From the NCBI GenBank assembly GCA_033557685.1, contig JAWQRN010000152.1, positions 1 to 35,862 on the forward strand: 35,862 nt of DNA, given 5' to 3'. Shown here piece by piece: positions 17,620 to 29,657 of the stretch (the stretch's first letter is position 1; each line of letters opens with the position of its first letter). Source of the stretch: Sperchopsis tessellata. Lineage: Eukaryota > Arthropoda > Insecta > Coleoptera > Hydrophilidae. A program made the position numbers and the translations under genes. The notes beneath the pieces were generated by a model. It was not told the origin of the DNA. It did not search any database and worked only from the letters and a program-made list of their open reading frames with translations.

Positions 17620-19873
17620 ATGCCCAAATACTACTGCGATTATTGTGATACGTATTTAACTCATGATTCACCTAGTGTACGTAAAACACATTGCACAGGT
17701 CGAAAACACAAAGACAATGTTAAGTTTTACTATCAAAAATGGATGGAGGAGCAAGCCCAGCACTTGATTGATGCAACTACTGCTGCATTTAAAGCTGGCA
17801 AAATTGCAAATAATCCATTTGCACCACCAGGAAAAGGTGTTGCAATACCACCTCCAGCACAGTTGACAATGGGTCAAAGACCGCCTGGCCCTGGTGGACC
17901 TGGCATGATGGCACCTGGTAAGTTTAGAAACTTAAAATTGAAGAAATATCTCATAGTATTATTACTATCGCATAAAAACTTAAAACTTATGCCATCAACT
18001 ATTTTCTATATTTAGTAAGTTTACATCTAATAAAATGTGATGGTGCTTTTTTGGTATAATATATCAGTCAGTTTAAGCATGCGATCTCCAGGTGCGTTGT
18101 AAAGTACAATCATTGAATGTATTATTTCTGACTTAGTACCTGAATGCAATCTAAATGTTAATATCATTTCTAAGATTAAAATGTGACTGAGGTTTGGCTT
18201 TAAAATGCTCTCGCAGCCTATTTCATAAAGACCTTTGGGTGGGTTGTATAGTACAATTATGTATTAAAAAATTTTGAGGTATATTAATTTTCCAAACAGC
18301 ATTATTTCATTAAACTAAATAATTGCATACAAATATGAATGAATATATTACAGTTTTTTGCCACTATGTATAATAAACGATCATGAACCCATTTACAACA
18401 GATCTGTTTTATAATTTAAATGTAGCCTAAGCTACTGTTAACTGGGTCAAATTTAGTCTTTAATAAAATATTTAAATAATAAATAAATTATAAGTTACTA
18501 ATTTAAAGCTAATATCTAACTGAAAATTAACGGTAATGTTTAAGTTGTTACCAAAGTCTAGACACAGCATTTCATTATCATTAATTTCACATAGTCATTT
18601 TACTACAGTTTTTGTTCTTTTATGAACTCTCTCATATAAAATATACTTGTTTCAATTGTATAGAGTGAATTAGAGGTGAGTGGTTTTGTTTATATTTGTA
18701 AAATTGTGAGATGGTGGCAAACCTTATGGTGAAATAGCAAAAATTGTAGATTTAAGTTGCGCAATTGTTCACGCAAGTATAAACATTTTATTTTGAATGG
18801 TATCGTAAGAAATAAAGGGTGATCTAGCCATCCTAAAAAATCGAACAACCAAACCAACCCAACAATTTTGAACAAAGTTGAAACTAATCCAAGAACAACT
18901 ACTTCTAAACTTGCGGCGAAATTGAAAACATCAAAGGTAAAACTGTTAGTACCGAAACAGTGCAATGAGTTGAGGTTTAATGGAAGAGATTCTAGAAAAA
19001 AAGATCTTTATTTTTAACGCAAAATAGTTAGAAAAGACCTGAATTAAGTTTTTATTTTGTATTACTAGAGTTTTTATACAAAACGTAACCATCATTACAC
19101 ATTTCTTTAAATTTCTAAATTATCACTGTGTACATGAAAAATATGAATAAATTATAATTAGTACTATGTCTTCTATCAACTGGAAGACGTAATTACTAAA
19201 TATATGTTCAATGCAGTTTGTTGGGGCTTGCCCTGTTGTTTTCTTGTTGTAAAATAGAAAAAGGTTGCTTTGAGTTTTTATGTAACTATTTATTTACGTA
19301 AGCCTGTTTACAACTTGACACTTTGATCGAGAGTGAGATCAGGGAACAAAACATTCAACTCCCAATCTCACGCATGTGCAAATGCACATATACAGCATGC
19401 ACATAAACACAATTACTGCTAATAATTTTATATTTTGTTAAACAAAAATATGTTGACACTACTTAATTATAAAATCGGTGTTACGTGGTATAACGTTATG
19501 TTTCAGTTGCCGTTTGAAATGGAATGCATGTACATAATTCTGAATTGCCTGTGAAATAACGATATATTATTGTACTGTATGTCACAATAAATTATCTTGA
19601 TCCACAATTAAAATAGGTCATTTTGGATGTTGAAATTATACAAAAATTCTATCAATTTAGCAGTTAATAATTGATTATTTATTGACAACATTTTTTGTTG
19701 TAGGAATGCCACCAGGTGGGCCTATGCCTCCAATGATGATGGGTCCTCATGGTCCAATGCCGCCCATGATGGGTATGCGTCCACCAATGATGGGTATGAT
19801 GCCAATGGGTCCAATGGGACCTATGGGTCCTGTTCGACCTCCTATGGTTAATCCACAACAAATGAAAAATTAG
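17620..19873 (+). CDS. SNRPC: U1 small nuclear ribonucleoprotein C, two exons
   Basis: Exon 1 (17620-17917) and exon 2 (19704-19873) join in frame: ACCTG|GTAAGT at the donor, TTGTAG|GAATG at the acceptor, with the split Gly codon G|GA. The product is 155 residues, close to the 159 of human U1-C. Residues 4-30 form the U1-C-type C2H2 zinc finger (Cys6, Cys9, His24, His30). A helix follows, with FYYQKWMEEQAQHLIDATTA. The C-terminal part is a Pro/Met/Gly-rich low-complexity tail, encoded mainly by exon 2 with repeated PMGP and PPMM units. U1-C is part of U1 snRNP in the nucleus and stabilises its pairing with the 5' splice site. The start context, AAACATGC, is good. If the intron is retained, the frame continues to a stop at 18015, giving 131 residues without the exon 2 tail. 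Confidence 0.96.
18705..19065 (+). mobile_element. Tc1-type transposase N-terminal fragment in U1-C intron
   Basis: About 18712-18775 reads GGKPYGEIAKIVDLS, like the first helix-turn-helix (G-K-S-Y-x-E-I-A) of Tc1-family transposases. After frameshifts, about 18865-18955 reads NKVETNPRTTTSKLAAKLK, the NPRTS-KLA motif of the second helix-turn-helix, and then RDSRKK. The catalytic DDE part is absent. A minus-strand open frame over the same bases is a shadow. The fragment lies inside intron 1 of U1-C and would be spliced out. Confidence 0.7.
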
Positions 19874-19948
19874 AAGATTTTTATTTATTAAGTACTATTT
19901 ATACTTTCATATTTTTTAATGTATATAATTTGTAATGTAATTCGGACA

Positions 19949-19954
19949 AATAAA
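19949..19954 (+). terminator. Poly(A) signal for U1-C
   Basis: AATAAA lies 76 bases past the stop codon and is followed by a T-rich stretch, a normal cleavage context. Confidence 0.75.
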
Positions 19955-20016
19955 CTTTCATTTAGTTTTTGCTGTATCTTTTTTAAAACTGATTTTTATT
20001 TTCTCCAATTACTATA

Positions 20017-20310
20017 GTAAGGAGAAAGTATTGATACATGTTTTAGGGTACCATGAAATAGGCAACTTTGACATGACGTCTTTGTGCGGGTGTATGTGTG
20101 ACTGATTTTTGTGTATACGATCATTCACAATGCAATCACTTATAAATATGATTTTTGGAATATAAAATTTTTGTTATAAATTTAAGACACCAGTTGATTT
20201 TGGGATAGCTAGACTAAAAGTGCTACTTTCAGACGCATTAATTTTGTTTTTCCCATCTAAAATGAAAACCATGTTGATACAGCACTTTTTTCACATAAAA
20301 AAAAGGTTAA
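20017..20310 (+). repeat. Unknown interspersed repeat, copy 1
   Basis: The segment matches 21238-21465. It starts with AAGGAGAAAGTATTG, includes ATTTAAGACACCAGTTGATTTTGG, and ends with a run of A-rich sequence after AGCACTTTTTTCACATAA. The second copy keeps the same blocks in the same order. No coding signature. It could be a non-autonomous element. Confidence 0.7.
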
Positions 20311-21237
20311 GTTATAAATCATTAGCTAGGAGTATATTTAAAACAAGGGATTTTATTTTTATTTATTGCTTTATCGTCATTTAGGTGTACAAAATGACTT
20401 TATCCTAAGTAAAGTTTCAACAAATTTCAATAAATTTCTACTTCATCCATTACCACATATTTATTTTTAAGCATATAACAAAGGTTTTGTAGTCAGATTA
20501 TATCCAGTGAATTACTACTGTTTACATTTAATTAATAAGTTGAGGTATTAATATTTATGTTTAATTCTACATATGACTTGTTTGAGAAGTCATAATTTAT
20601 ATTGAGTATTGTAGTGGAGAAAGTTGTGATGAACACATCCTTTAGTTTTATTAATTGAAAACATGTCTGTAAAATTCTAGTATTTGAGCTCATACACTTA
20701 ATTGAGCTACATGCCTTGTCAAAACAAGATGTTATCAAAGTTATATTTTTAACTTAGTAAAAGTGTGCAAGATAGAAACATCCCTACTAATTTAGGTTGA
20801 TTAATTATATTATTGTTACAGGAGCAATAAACCTATAAATAAAACTCAAACATAAGCAAAAAGTGCTGGTGAAACAAAGTTAAAATACTAAATATTGTTA
20901 ATTTAATTCCAATTCACTTATAGAGAGGTCAGTATTGGTTATTTATCATGTGTTAACATCTTTAGTGATAAAACATGCTGCCAATTAATGTAATGGACTT
21001 ACATGATTCATGCTTATATGAAAGATGTTTGGAAATAAAAACTTATATCAATACTTGAGTGCAATGGTGAATTAAGGTAATTGGAGATATCAAGTGCAAA
21101 GTGAATGTAATCACGCCAATAAATGTTTGTTCATTTATGTACATGACTACTGAAATGAAACTCGAAATATACTGCATTTGAACATGTACATATATAAAGA
21201 AATCCATTAAATTTTGTATTTTTCTTCACTTGTTAAA

Positions 21238-21465
21238 ATAAGGAAAAAGTATTGTAATCAAAAATTCCACCCCCGGTTACAATTTATAACTCAAAATGCG
21301 ATAATTTATAAATGTGGTTTAAGTTGTACATTTAAGACCCCATTTGATTTTGGAATATGTTGCCAGACTGGATAATATTTTAAGGGATATAAATTTCTTT
21401 TTTCTCATTTAAAATGGAAAGTGTGCTGACATTGCATTTTTCTCAGATAATTTTAGGTTTTTATT
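21238..21465 (+). repeat. Unknown interspersed repeat, copy 2
   Basis: Partner of 20017-20310, same orientation. It begins AAGGAAAAAGTATTG and contains ATTTAAGACCCCATTTGATT and TTTCTCATTTAAAATGGAAA. It is shorter than copy 1 because of internal gaps. Open frames overlapping it are not protein-like. Confidence 0.7.
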
Positions 21466-22850
21466 TGCTGTCAGTAAAATTAGATTTAAACACAAAATGT
21501 AAGATGTACGACGCCATCATTGTTGGTTCGAACATGTTTTTGTTCAATTTCGGGTCGTGTGATGTCATTCATAAAAAATGTTTCTTTATCAAAAAGAAAT
21601 TAGTTGTTTGGAAAATAATCCAACTATAAAATAAAATAAATAGAATCGTATTTCTATAAAAGTTAATAGTATGATTTTATGTATAAATAGAGCAAAACTA
21701 GAGACTGAGATGATGAATGTACCATTAAAAATGAATTTGAAAAGAATCATTTTCACAATTTGAATATATTAATTTAATATCTCACTCTTTAGAAAAATCA
21801 GAAGAATTTAGTGCTTTACAGGACACTGGCTATAAATACAGTAGCTTCTCCAGATATTTCCACACATATTCTAACTCAAATTCATTGGAAAAAATGAAAT
21901 TAACTTTCCAGCTTTAAAAGTTTATTATATTCTGCAATCTATAGAAAAACCTGCATTGTCTTTAGTTGGTTCGATGCCTGTAGTTAGTAATTTTCTCGCA
22001 AACACATATTAGGGCTTCAATATTTGAGCCAAATGACTTATCTATAAACATCTTTAATTAATTTTGATTCAATTTAATTTATGGTTTTATTTTGCATTCA
22101 TGCCACCTATCACATTTTGTAAACAGCTTTCTATTCATTTGTTGAGGTGACAGATGAAGCTGTTAGAATAGAAATATAATAAATAATAAAAGCTCAGCCA
22201 GAAATAACGACGGCATCTACCTGCATCTCGACAAATATTACAAACATGACTCCCAGCACACACTAATATTAAAACTCGTTTTCTGACATCGCTGTATTTT
22301 TCAATCCAATTTTTAGTTTATAAGCTAACGCTACAATTCCAGTGTTAGTGTTATTGTGCAATAATATATGTAAGCCTCCTTTTCTTTTCGTTCCCGCAAA
22401 TTCACACAGTTCAGTGTATCCCAAATTCGATTATATACATGGGGATCTCGGTTATCTTAAGAGATAGGGGTAGGTTTAAATATGGCAGATTTGTGTATTT
22501 TTATACGCAGTAATAATAAGTTAAGAGCAATTTCTACATTAAATTCTTCTTGAAAAATTCGAAGAAAAAAGACTGAAAAATTAGTAATTTTCCTTTTTGC
22601 TATTACTACTTTAATTTTAAGAATTTTCAAAATCTGTAAACACAGTTCCAGAGCAACTTTTTGTTTCACTTCTTCCTCAAATAACAACATTTACTCAAAT
22701 CGTTAAGTTTTTTATTTCATTTTTGTGCCATCATGTGTTTTGTGATTCCTCAATATATCACACATAGTTAAAATGTTGGTATTAGGGTTCTAAATCACAA
22801 ATTTTATTTTATAGTTATAGATTTATGATGGGGGGTCCGAATGGGGCAGT
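21466..22850. other. AT-rich DNA with no recognised gene
   Basis: No domain was recognised. A minus-strand open frame at 22457-22690 is Leu/Ile/Lys-rich and is explained by base composition. From about 22830 the base composition becomes less AT-rich and the LINE begins. Confidence 0.5.
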
Positions 22851-23138
22851 GCACGCGTACTAAATGGTGACCCTTCCTGATAACACAACATAACCTCTTC
22901 TGCTCAGTTCCTACTCTCACCTACATGTGGTGGTACCTGCAAATTCGGGCAACCTTGTGGAAGATAAGGTAATCAGCCCTAGTGGGGAGCAAGGTCAAGG
23001 ACAAACGAGAGAGGGAGAAATGGTCCGCCGATAAAGGGGTTTAGCATGAGGCTAACAACCTCACCTTGTAAAAAAGTAAACGTTACGACACCAACGACTA
23101 AGCCTCGGAATACGGACTGGAATAACTGGATATGATCC

Positions 23139-23332
23139 TTGCAGTGTAAGAAGGACCACGATTTCCGAATTGGGACCTGGAATATACGAACCATGATGCA
23201 ACCAGGAAAGTTGATTGAAGTAGTTAACACACTAAGCAAGTATAAAATGGACATCATAGCATTTCAAGAAATCAGAGGGGGCAGGCAAAGTGGAATAGAC
23301 AAAAAACACTTCACAATACTTTATAGTGGAAA
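23139..23332 (+). pseudogene. LINE APE endonuclease, N-terminal part
   Basis: The frame reads FRIGTWNIRTMMQPGKLIEV and then MDIIAFQEIRG, matching catalytic Asn and Glu blocks of APE-type LINE endonucleases that nick target DNA. After about 23330 the sequence jumps to the C-terminal part of the domain, so most of the catalytic core is deleted. Confidence 0.75.
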
Positions 23333-23758
23333 ATTCATTTATCAGTTTTAGTCCAATCAATGAGAGAATATGCCTACTAAAGATGATATCAAAGAAAATG
23401 TGAAGCACAGCTTTCGAAAGGAAAGATTTTCATATGGGCACCTCGAAAATGCCAGGCAGTGAAGTGGTTAACCAAATCGATCACCTGCTAATACGGAAAA
23501 GATATGCATCTTTAATTATTAAAACCTGGAAGAAACAGAAGTAATGGTAAGCTCAGCAGAACCGCTCACAATACCACCGACATTGGATGTCGTTGAAAAG
23601 GCTATTCATAAGATGAAGAACAATAAAGCTGCAGGTAATGAAGGAATTACTAGTGAATTACTGAAATTGTCCGGCAGGGATATTCAGAAGAGACTGCATC
23701 TATTAATGGAAACAATATGGAAAGAAGAACAAATGGCCAAAAAATGGAAGATTAGGAT
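23332..23758 (+). repeat. Tandem duplication in the LINE, unit 1 (427 bp)
   Basis: Unit 1 is almost identical to unit 2 (23759-24184). I saw only two differences in a by-eye comparison: A versus G (GATGATATC / GATGATGTC) and GGAAAC versus GGAAC. A 4-base AATT is shared at the breakpoints. The unit covers the end of the endonuclease and the start of the reverse transcriptase. Confidence 0.9.
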
Positions 23759-24989
23759 AATTCATTTATCAGTTTTAGTCCAATCAATGAGAGAATATGC
23801 CTACTAAAGATGATGTCAAAGAAAATGTGAAGCACAGCTTTCGAAAGGAAAGATTTTCATATGGGCACCTCGAAAATGCCAGGCAGTGAAGTGGTTAACC
23901 AAATCGATCACCTGCTAATACGGAAAAGATATGCATCTTTAATTATTAAAACCTGGAAGAAACAGAAGTAATGGTAAGCTCAGCAGAACCGCTCACAATA
24001 CCACCGACATTGGATGTCGTTGAAAAGGCTATTCATAAGATGAAGAACAATAAAGCTGCAGGTAATGAAGGAATTACTAGTGAATTACTGAAATTGTCCG
24101 GCAGGGATATTCAGAAGAGACTGCATCTATTAATGGAACAATATGGAAAGAAGAACAAATGGCCAAAAAATGGAAGATTAGGATAATTGTGATAACTATA
24201 GAGGAATAACTTTATTAAACAATACCTATATAGTTCTATCTAATATAATATACGACAAAATTAGACTATTTGCAGAGGAAATATTGGGAGAATACCAATG
24301 TGGTTTTAGAGAAAACAGATCCACTTTAGATCAAATCTTCGTGCTAAGCCAATCGATGGAAAAATGTTACCAATTTAATATCGATCTCCACTGTCTCTTC
24401 ATTGATTTTACGAAAGCTTTTGACAGCATTAAAAAAGGAAAGCTAGAACAATAACTTAAGGTTTTGAACATCCCTCACAAAATGGTTAGAATGGTGATGA
24501 TGACAATGAACAGCTCTAAAGCAGATATGGCAGTGCAGGGTAAATTTTCACCAGTGTTTGACATAGGGAAAGGTGTTCGGCAGGGAGAGGTGCTGTGTGC
24601 ACTATTTTTTAACCTTGCTCTGCATTGTGCAATTGGTAGATTAGACAATAAGGGAAGCTTCCTAATAATGTCCTATCAAGACTGTGCTTACGCAGTTGAC
24701 ATTTAATCATGGCAAGAAACTATCACGGGACAATCAAAGGAGAACCCCGCAAAACATTATAATAGATACATATAATTTTGAAGGAGTAGCAAGCTTCAGG
24801 TACCATGGAGTTCAATTCAACAATTCTAATTCCATTACATTGTGCGTGCAGGAAAGTATACAAGCTGCAAACAGATGTTACTATGCGCACATGAAACTTT
24901 TAAAGTCAAAGATAATATCTGAAAACTCTAAACTGAGGATGTATAAAACCTTAAAAATACCTCTTCAAAATAAAGATTTGTTAAAATAA
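23544..24989 (+). pseudogene. LINE reverse transcriptase, fragmented
   Basis: The N-terminal motif (NNKAAGNEGI) appears twice because of the tandem duplication. Fingers and palm motifs follow at about 24188-24450, then a stop near 24452. The frame from 24464 carries MVRMVMMTMN, GVRQGEVLCALFFNLAL and YAVD. The frame from about 24762 reads YNFEGVASFRYHGVQF and then ANRCYYAHMKLLKSK, the thumb region found after the palm in this group. Substitution of the first Asp in the catalytic Y-A-D-D block means it would be inactive even without the frame breaks. Confidence 0.75.
23759..24184 (+). repeat. Tandem duplication in the LINE, unit 2 (426 bp)
   Basis: Direct, adjacent copy of unit 1. It lacks one A near 24137-24140, which shifts the frame of its reverse-transcriptase segment and ends it soon after. 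Unit 1 keeps the frame through KEEQMAKKWK. Confidence 0.9.
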
Positions 24990-27900
24990 TGATCCAACAA
25001 TATCAGCTAGATATATCTCCTGGCATTTTCTGAAAGATACTAACCTCACTATAATTGTTTTCTCGTTCATTTAGTAGCTTTCGAAATGAATATGAGATGT
25101 TTTATTTCTTAAAATTTAAAATGCATCAATATAAGTATTTAGATCAGCTTTGCTTTCGTAAAAGTTGACGTGGTCTTTTTATTTGGGGAATTATCAGAAA
25201 TTCTGGATGTATGTTAATTTTCTCAGCTTCTGTAAAGATATATGAACATATTGAAACATTCATCATTTCGTTTTTTAATAATATAATTTTTGAGATTTTT
25301 TAAAGCATGAACACGTTAAGCTAAGCTTATTTTTGGGTTTTGAAGCATTTTACTAACAATTTTTTTTACTAACAATTTTTATCTTTAAAAACAAATCATG
25401 CCAAGTAATTATAGAAGATATAAATGTGAAAGAAAATATCTTTTGTACCAACGTCTCCAGATTAAGGCGTAATTGTCTTACAGCTTTAATTCTGCATTCT
25501 TATTTTGTTTCTAAGAATCTTGAGTATTAAATTTGAAATACGTTTCTTCAAAATATCCTACCGATATGAGAAAGCAGAAAAAAGGTATATACTTCTGGAA
25601 CAATTTCAAAAATTAAGTATTTCCACACTACTATTTGACGCGTAACTTACAACCAAATTCAAAGGATGACCATTACAAGGGAACAAAGAGTGCTCTTGGA
25701 TTGATGTCTAAGATGCTTTTCTGAAGGCCAATATTGTTACTTAGCATACTGGATCCATTGTCATAACCGTGCCCCCTAATATTTGGAACATCTAACTCAT
25801 AATTTGACAATCTTTCTAATAGGAATCCGAGATAAAATATAAATTAAAAAAAGATTGCATATGTCTACTTTTATAAACGCACCTTACAATATAATATGTA
25901 TATTGGAAAAATATTTATAAGCATTATTTCTTTTATAACACTTGCAGCTAATAAATGTATTCTTTTATGATAATAATGAAAATCTACATGCCATGATATA
26001 TTGATATTGTCATAATCATAACAGGTGGTATCTTAATGTATGGGCCGGCATTGTAGGTAAACATATTCTTGGATCATATGAGGATCAGATTGGGAATACT
26101 GTTAATGGCCAAATTATTTAAACTTTTTTTTTTGATACTTTGCCTCTGGAATGTAAGGGAATATTTGTTTTGTGAATATCTAAATAAATGGAAGAGGAGG
26201 TCCAATTAAATTGCTAACTAGGTTGCCGGATATAACTAAATTAGATTTTGAACTTTTGGGGGTTTCTTAAAAATAATGTCCACAAAATAGCACTCATAAT
26301 AAAAGAAGACATGCAACTAAGGATCAATCATGCCATTTAATATGAACTTTTGTAATTTTGATTAAAGTTGTTTGATCTGTATTTGTATTCTTATTGTAGT
26401 CTTAAAGTAGAAATTTTATTGAAGATTATAAATTTCAAGAAATACAAAAGATATAGATAGGTTATATTTTATAGAAGTTGTAATTTCAAAGGAGACGAGT
26501 AAGAATATATACTTATATGCATGTTTCTGTTTGAAATACCAAAGTTATGCTATTTTGTAGTTGATCGGTTTATAATTTTCTATTTTAGCACCTGGTATGT
26601 TAAATTCACAAGAATCAGTGATCATATAATGTGGGCAAATCTTAACTAACAATATCTCAAAAATAATTCCTTAATGTTTTCATATAAATAAGTTATTGAA
26701 ATATCAAATGGTCCCTACATTGGATACTTTCTTTCGAAAAATCGTAGATATATTGCATTGCAGCAATATATTTTCACTCTAAAATTAAGTAAAAAATCCA
26801 AAACTGCAATAAAAAATAGGATATTCCATTTAATAAAATCAATTGGTATTACATATATATTTTGGGAAATATATTGTTTACTCTATATCCTTGTTAAAAT
26901 TATAAAACTTTAATTACAGATGCTTTCTTTTATTTGTAATGGGTTAACTGATATCGAAGAATATTGCATTATTGGAATACCTGTATATGTGTTATTGTCA
27001 TAAAAAGTCATAGGTACGTCCATACATTTTGCAAAATCACTTACGAAAACTGAAAATAAAATAGGGGCTAAAACTGGATACTACGGTACAGTAATATTAA
27101 TGTTGTTCTTGAATCAAGACTTTTTTTAGAGTGTAATCAACCTTAGCAACTAGCTCCTGATCTAAATGTTAACGACGGACCCTCGACTTCATATGTATGT
27201 AGTTTTAAAATTAACAGATTATGGTTGACAAGTCAGTATCAAGATTTCCATTCAGTCCATCAAAAATCTTTTGTTTGACTATAACACAGTATGTAGGATT
27301 CTATGAAGTAGAAATTGTAGGTATTAACAGTGTATACTTACCATTCAGAATTGTCTCCCTCATTAAAATGTAGAATAATAGTGATAGTGATATTTTCTTC
27401 TTATTCTTTAATTCTGCCGCAAAAACAATTAATAATAAAAAAGATAGTTAGGTTTGCACATTTCTGTCTTTGTAAATTTGTACTCACAATTCACATAATT
27501 TCCCTACCAGTTGCCTGGTACTGATATTACTCATTCTTCATGTATTACACTATGACATACGTCAGTAATACAATAAGAATGAACCTTATATCTGTAACTA
27601 GCGGTCTTTTCTTTCAAATGAATTATATTATATAGAGATAATTGTGCTTACATTACAAAAGTTACATAACCCTACGAATGGAGGATATTCTTAAATGTCT
27701 ATTATATGATATTTGCCACAGCTGGTCCTGCCCTTACTGTGTTAGAGTTTAGGACTGTTTTACTAAAATTGTTAAGTGGTGACATAATTATTTTGTATTC
27801 TAAATTTGTAATGACAATCTATTTCTACAGTTTTTAAATATGTTTGTTGAGGAATTTTAAATAACTTGCATTTTTTTCGACCTGTAAATCTCATTTCATT

Positions 27901-29540
27901 ATTAAGCAAAAATGGTCACTTGCAGATAACAAAAATTAATCCGTAATAATTCTGACTCCTGTTTCTGTTTGTATCTTATCAATAGAGCCTGAGACTACAA
28001 CTCAATGGAATCCCGAGTTTTACCAAATGCACCAATCATGCAGGTTTGTTTTTTTGCACTAAAACTTGAATGAGTACTTTAAGGGATTTATATTGTTTTT
28101 TTCCTTCCTTTGGACTGTTAATACATTAAGAGTTATATACTCATTCACTATTTTTTACAAAACGCATTGTAATGGTTATATGTGATTTTATTTATAAGCA
28201 AATTAAGCAATTCCTTCAAGCGTTCTTATTATCTTATGGTAAGGTTAATAGTGGAAGCATCATCTCAAAGCATCAAATCTCTAAACTGCATACACTATTC
28301 ACAACTTTTCCATAAAATAAATGTTCTGTAGTAAATAAATTGTAATTTATATTTCATTATAGTTGGAGTAAAACTATATATATTTTCAAAAATAATGTTC
28401 TAAATAAGGGAATGAATTAGAGTTAAATGGATTAATATTTTTAGTTGTACAATCACTATGTAGGTTTTAGTAAAATTAAGTTTTTACCTTTTGAGTTGTG
28501 TCACTATTGTCAACGAGTGATAAATATTTAAATTAGATTAGATTTATTCATTTACTTGACATGTTATATGTAAAGAAAGCCTACAATCAACATTACAATA
28601 TTATTTGTACATGTAGCATTAAAAGTAATATTTTTCAAAATTGTTCAAAAATGAATTTGTTAAGTTTCTATTTAATAATCCATAATTTTTTATTCATTCC
28701 AATTTTAACATTTCATTTAAATTTCTATTAGTACCAAAATATTTACATAAATTTAACTACACTCCAGACAATGAATTTTGATTGATTATTTATATTAATA
28801 ACACATCCATTCAATTTTGGTTGACAACTTTATTTAAATTCGTTAGTAAAAAATTTTATTTCAACTATTCAGTGCATATTTTTATTTACACTTATTTCTG
28901 TTTTTATTTATTTTGTTGTATTTATATTTATGAATTTACTGTTTGTACAGGATTCATACCATCTTTCTCTAAGGTATATTGTCAATAGTTTGTTAAAATA
29001 TTACAAATTCTATTTCCTCAGAGTTATATATATGTAAGAATATTTTTAGATGTATATTTTAATGTCATATATGACGATGCTGTCATTTCTAACCATCCAG
29101 AATTGAAATTTTAATGGAAAATTGAATAAATATAAAGTATTATTTAGTGTAAAACGGAAATATCTTATAGGGAACTTGTACTAATGAAGGTAATGGCAGA
29201 TGCATTCAACTGATTGAAAATATGGATAGAATGAAATATGAAGCAAAATGTGAATGGTACGCTGTCATTCAGATTTGAATTAATTTTTACTAAAGCTTTA
29301 TATATTTAATACAATGATGTTGAATCAATAATATCAGTTTTATTTGGGTATATTGATACAACACATGACATTAAGAAAAATACATTAAAACCAACAAGAA
29401 TAAATTTCAACAATGTACCAGCAGTTCTGACCGAAGTTATACAGAAGCGCAAAATATTTGGACGATTAATATATCCTGCATAACTATCGTTATATAAAAA
29501 CTATAATATATTATTGTTTTTGTAAAATACGCACTTTAAA
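24990..29540. other. 4.5 kb AT-rich DNA without a confident gene
   Basis: No domain or repeat family was recognised. Two short plus-strand stretches with exon-like borders (27986-28043 and 29171-29278) are described among the findings. They are too short to call. This could be intergenic DNA or an intron of a gene whose exons lie elsewhere. Confidence 0.5.
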
Positions 29541-29657
29541 AATAAATACACTTTAAATTTGTTATGTGTGAACCCAGTAAAAACATTATTTTGGTGTCAA
29601 GTGTGAGGTTTAAAAAGAAATATTAAATCAAATTCAATTGAAGAAACTATATGACAA

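Larger units (their letters stand above)
22850..24989 (+). mobile_element. RTE/CR1-type LINE, broken, with internal duplication
   Basis: The element encodes, in order, an APE-type endonuclease (from about 23139: FRIGTWNIRTM, FQEIR, and later VNQIDHLLI), then reverse-transcriptase pieces: MKNNKAAGNEGITSELLK, CDNYRGITLLNN, GEYQCGFRENRSTLDQIF, FIDFTKAFDS, and TLKI near the end. The GTWN and QEIR blocks match LINE endonucleases, in GenBank often labelled craniofacial development protein 2-like. Much of the endonuclease between 23325 and 23333 is missing. The catalytic Y-A-D-D block is YAVD near 24685-24700. After about 24960 it stops, without the C-terminal part or a 3' tail. Its 5' part from 22850 is untranslated leader. 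The boundaries are approximate. Confidence 0.75.

Noticed and set aside
18690..18965. Hydrophobic minus-strand open frame as a membrane protein
   Set aside because: The opposite strand encodes Tc1 transposase motifs; this frame is its shadow.
19679..19861. His/Trp-rich minus-strand open frame
   Set aside because: It is the exact antisense of the Met/Pro-rich U1-C exon 2 and results from its codon repetition.
22457..22690. Minus-strand Leu/Ile/Lys-rich open frame as a transposase fragment
   Set aside because: I considered a Harbinger-type N-terminus, but none of its ordered motifs are present; AT-rich composition explains it.
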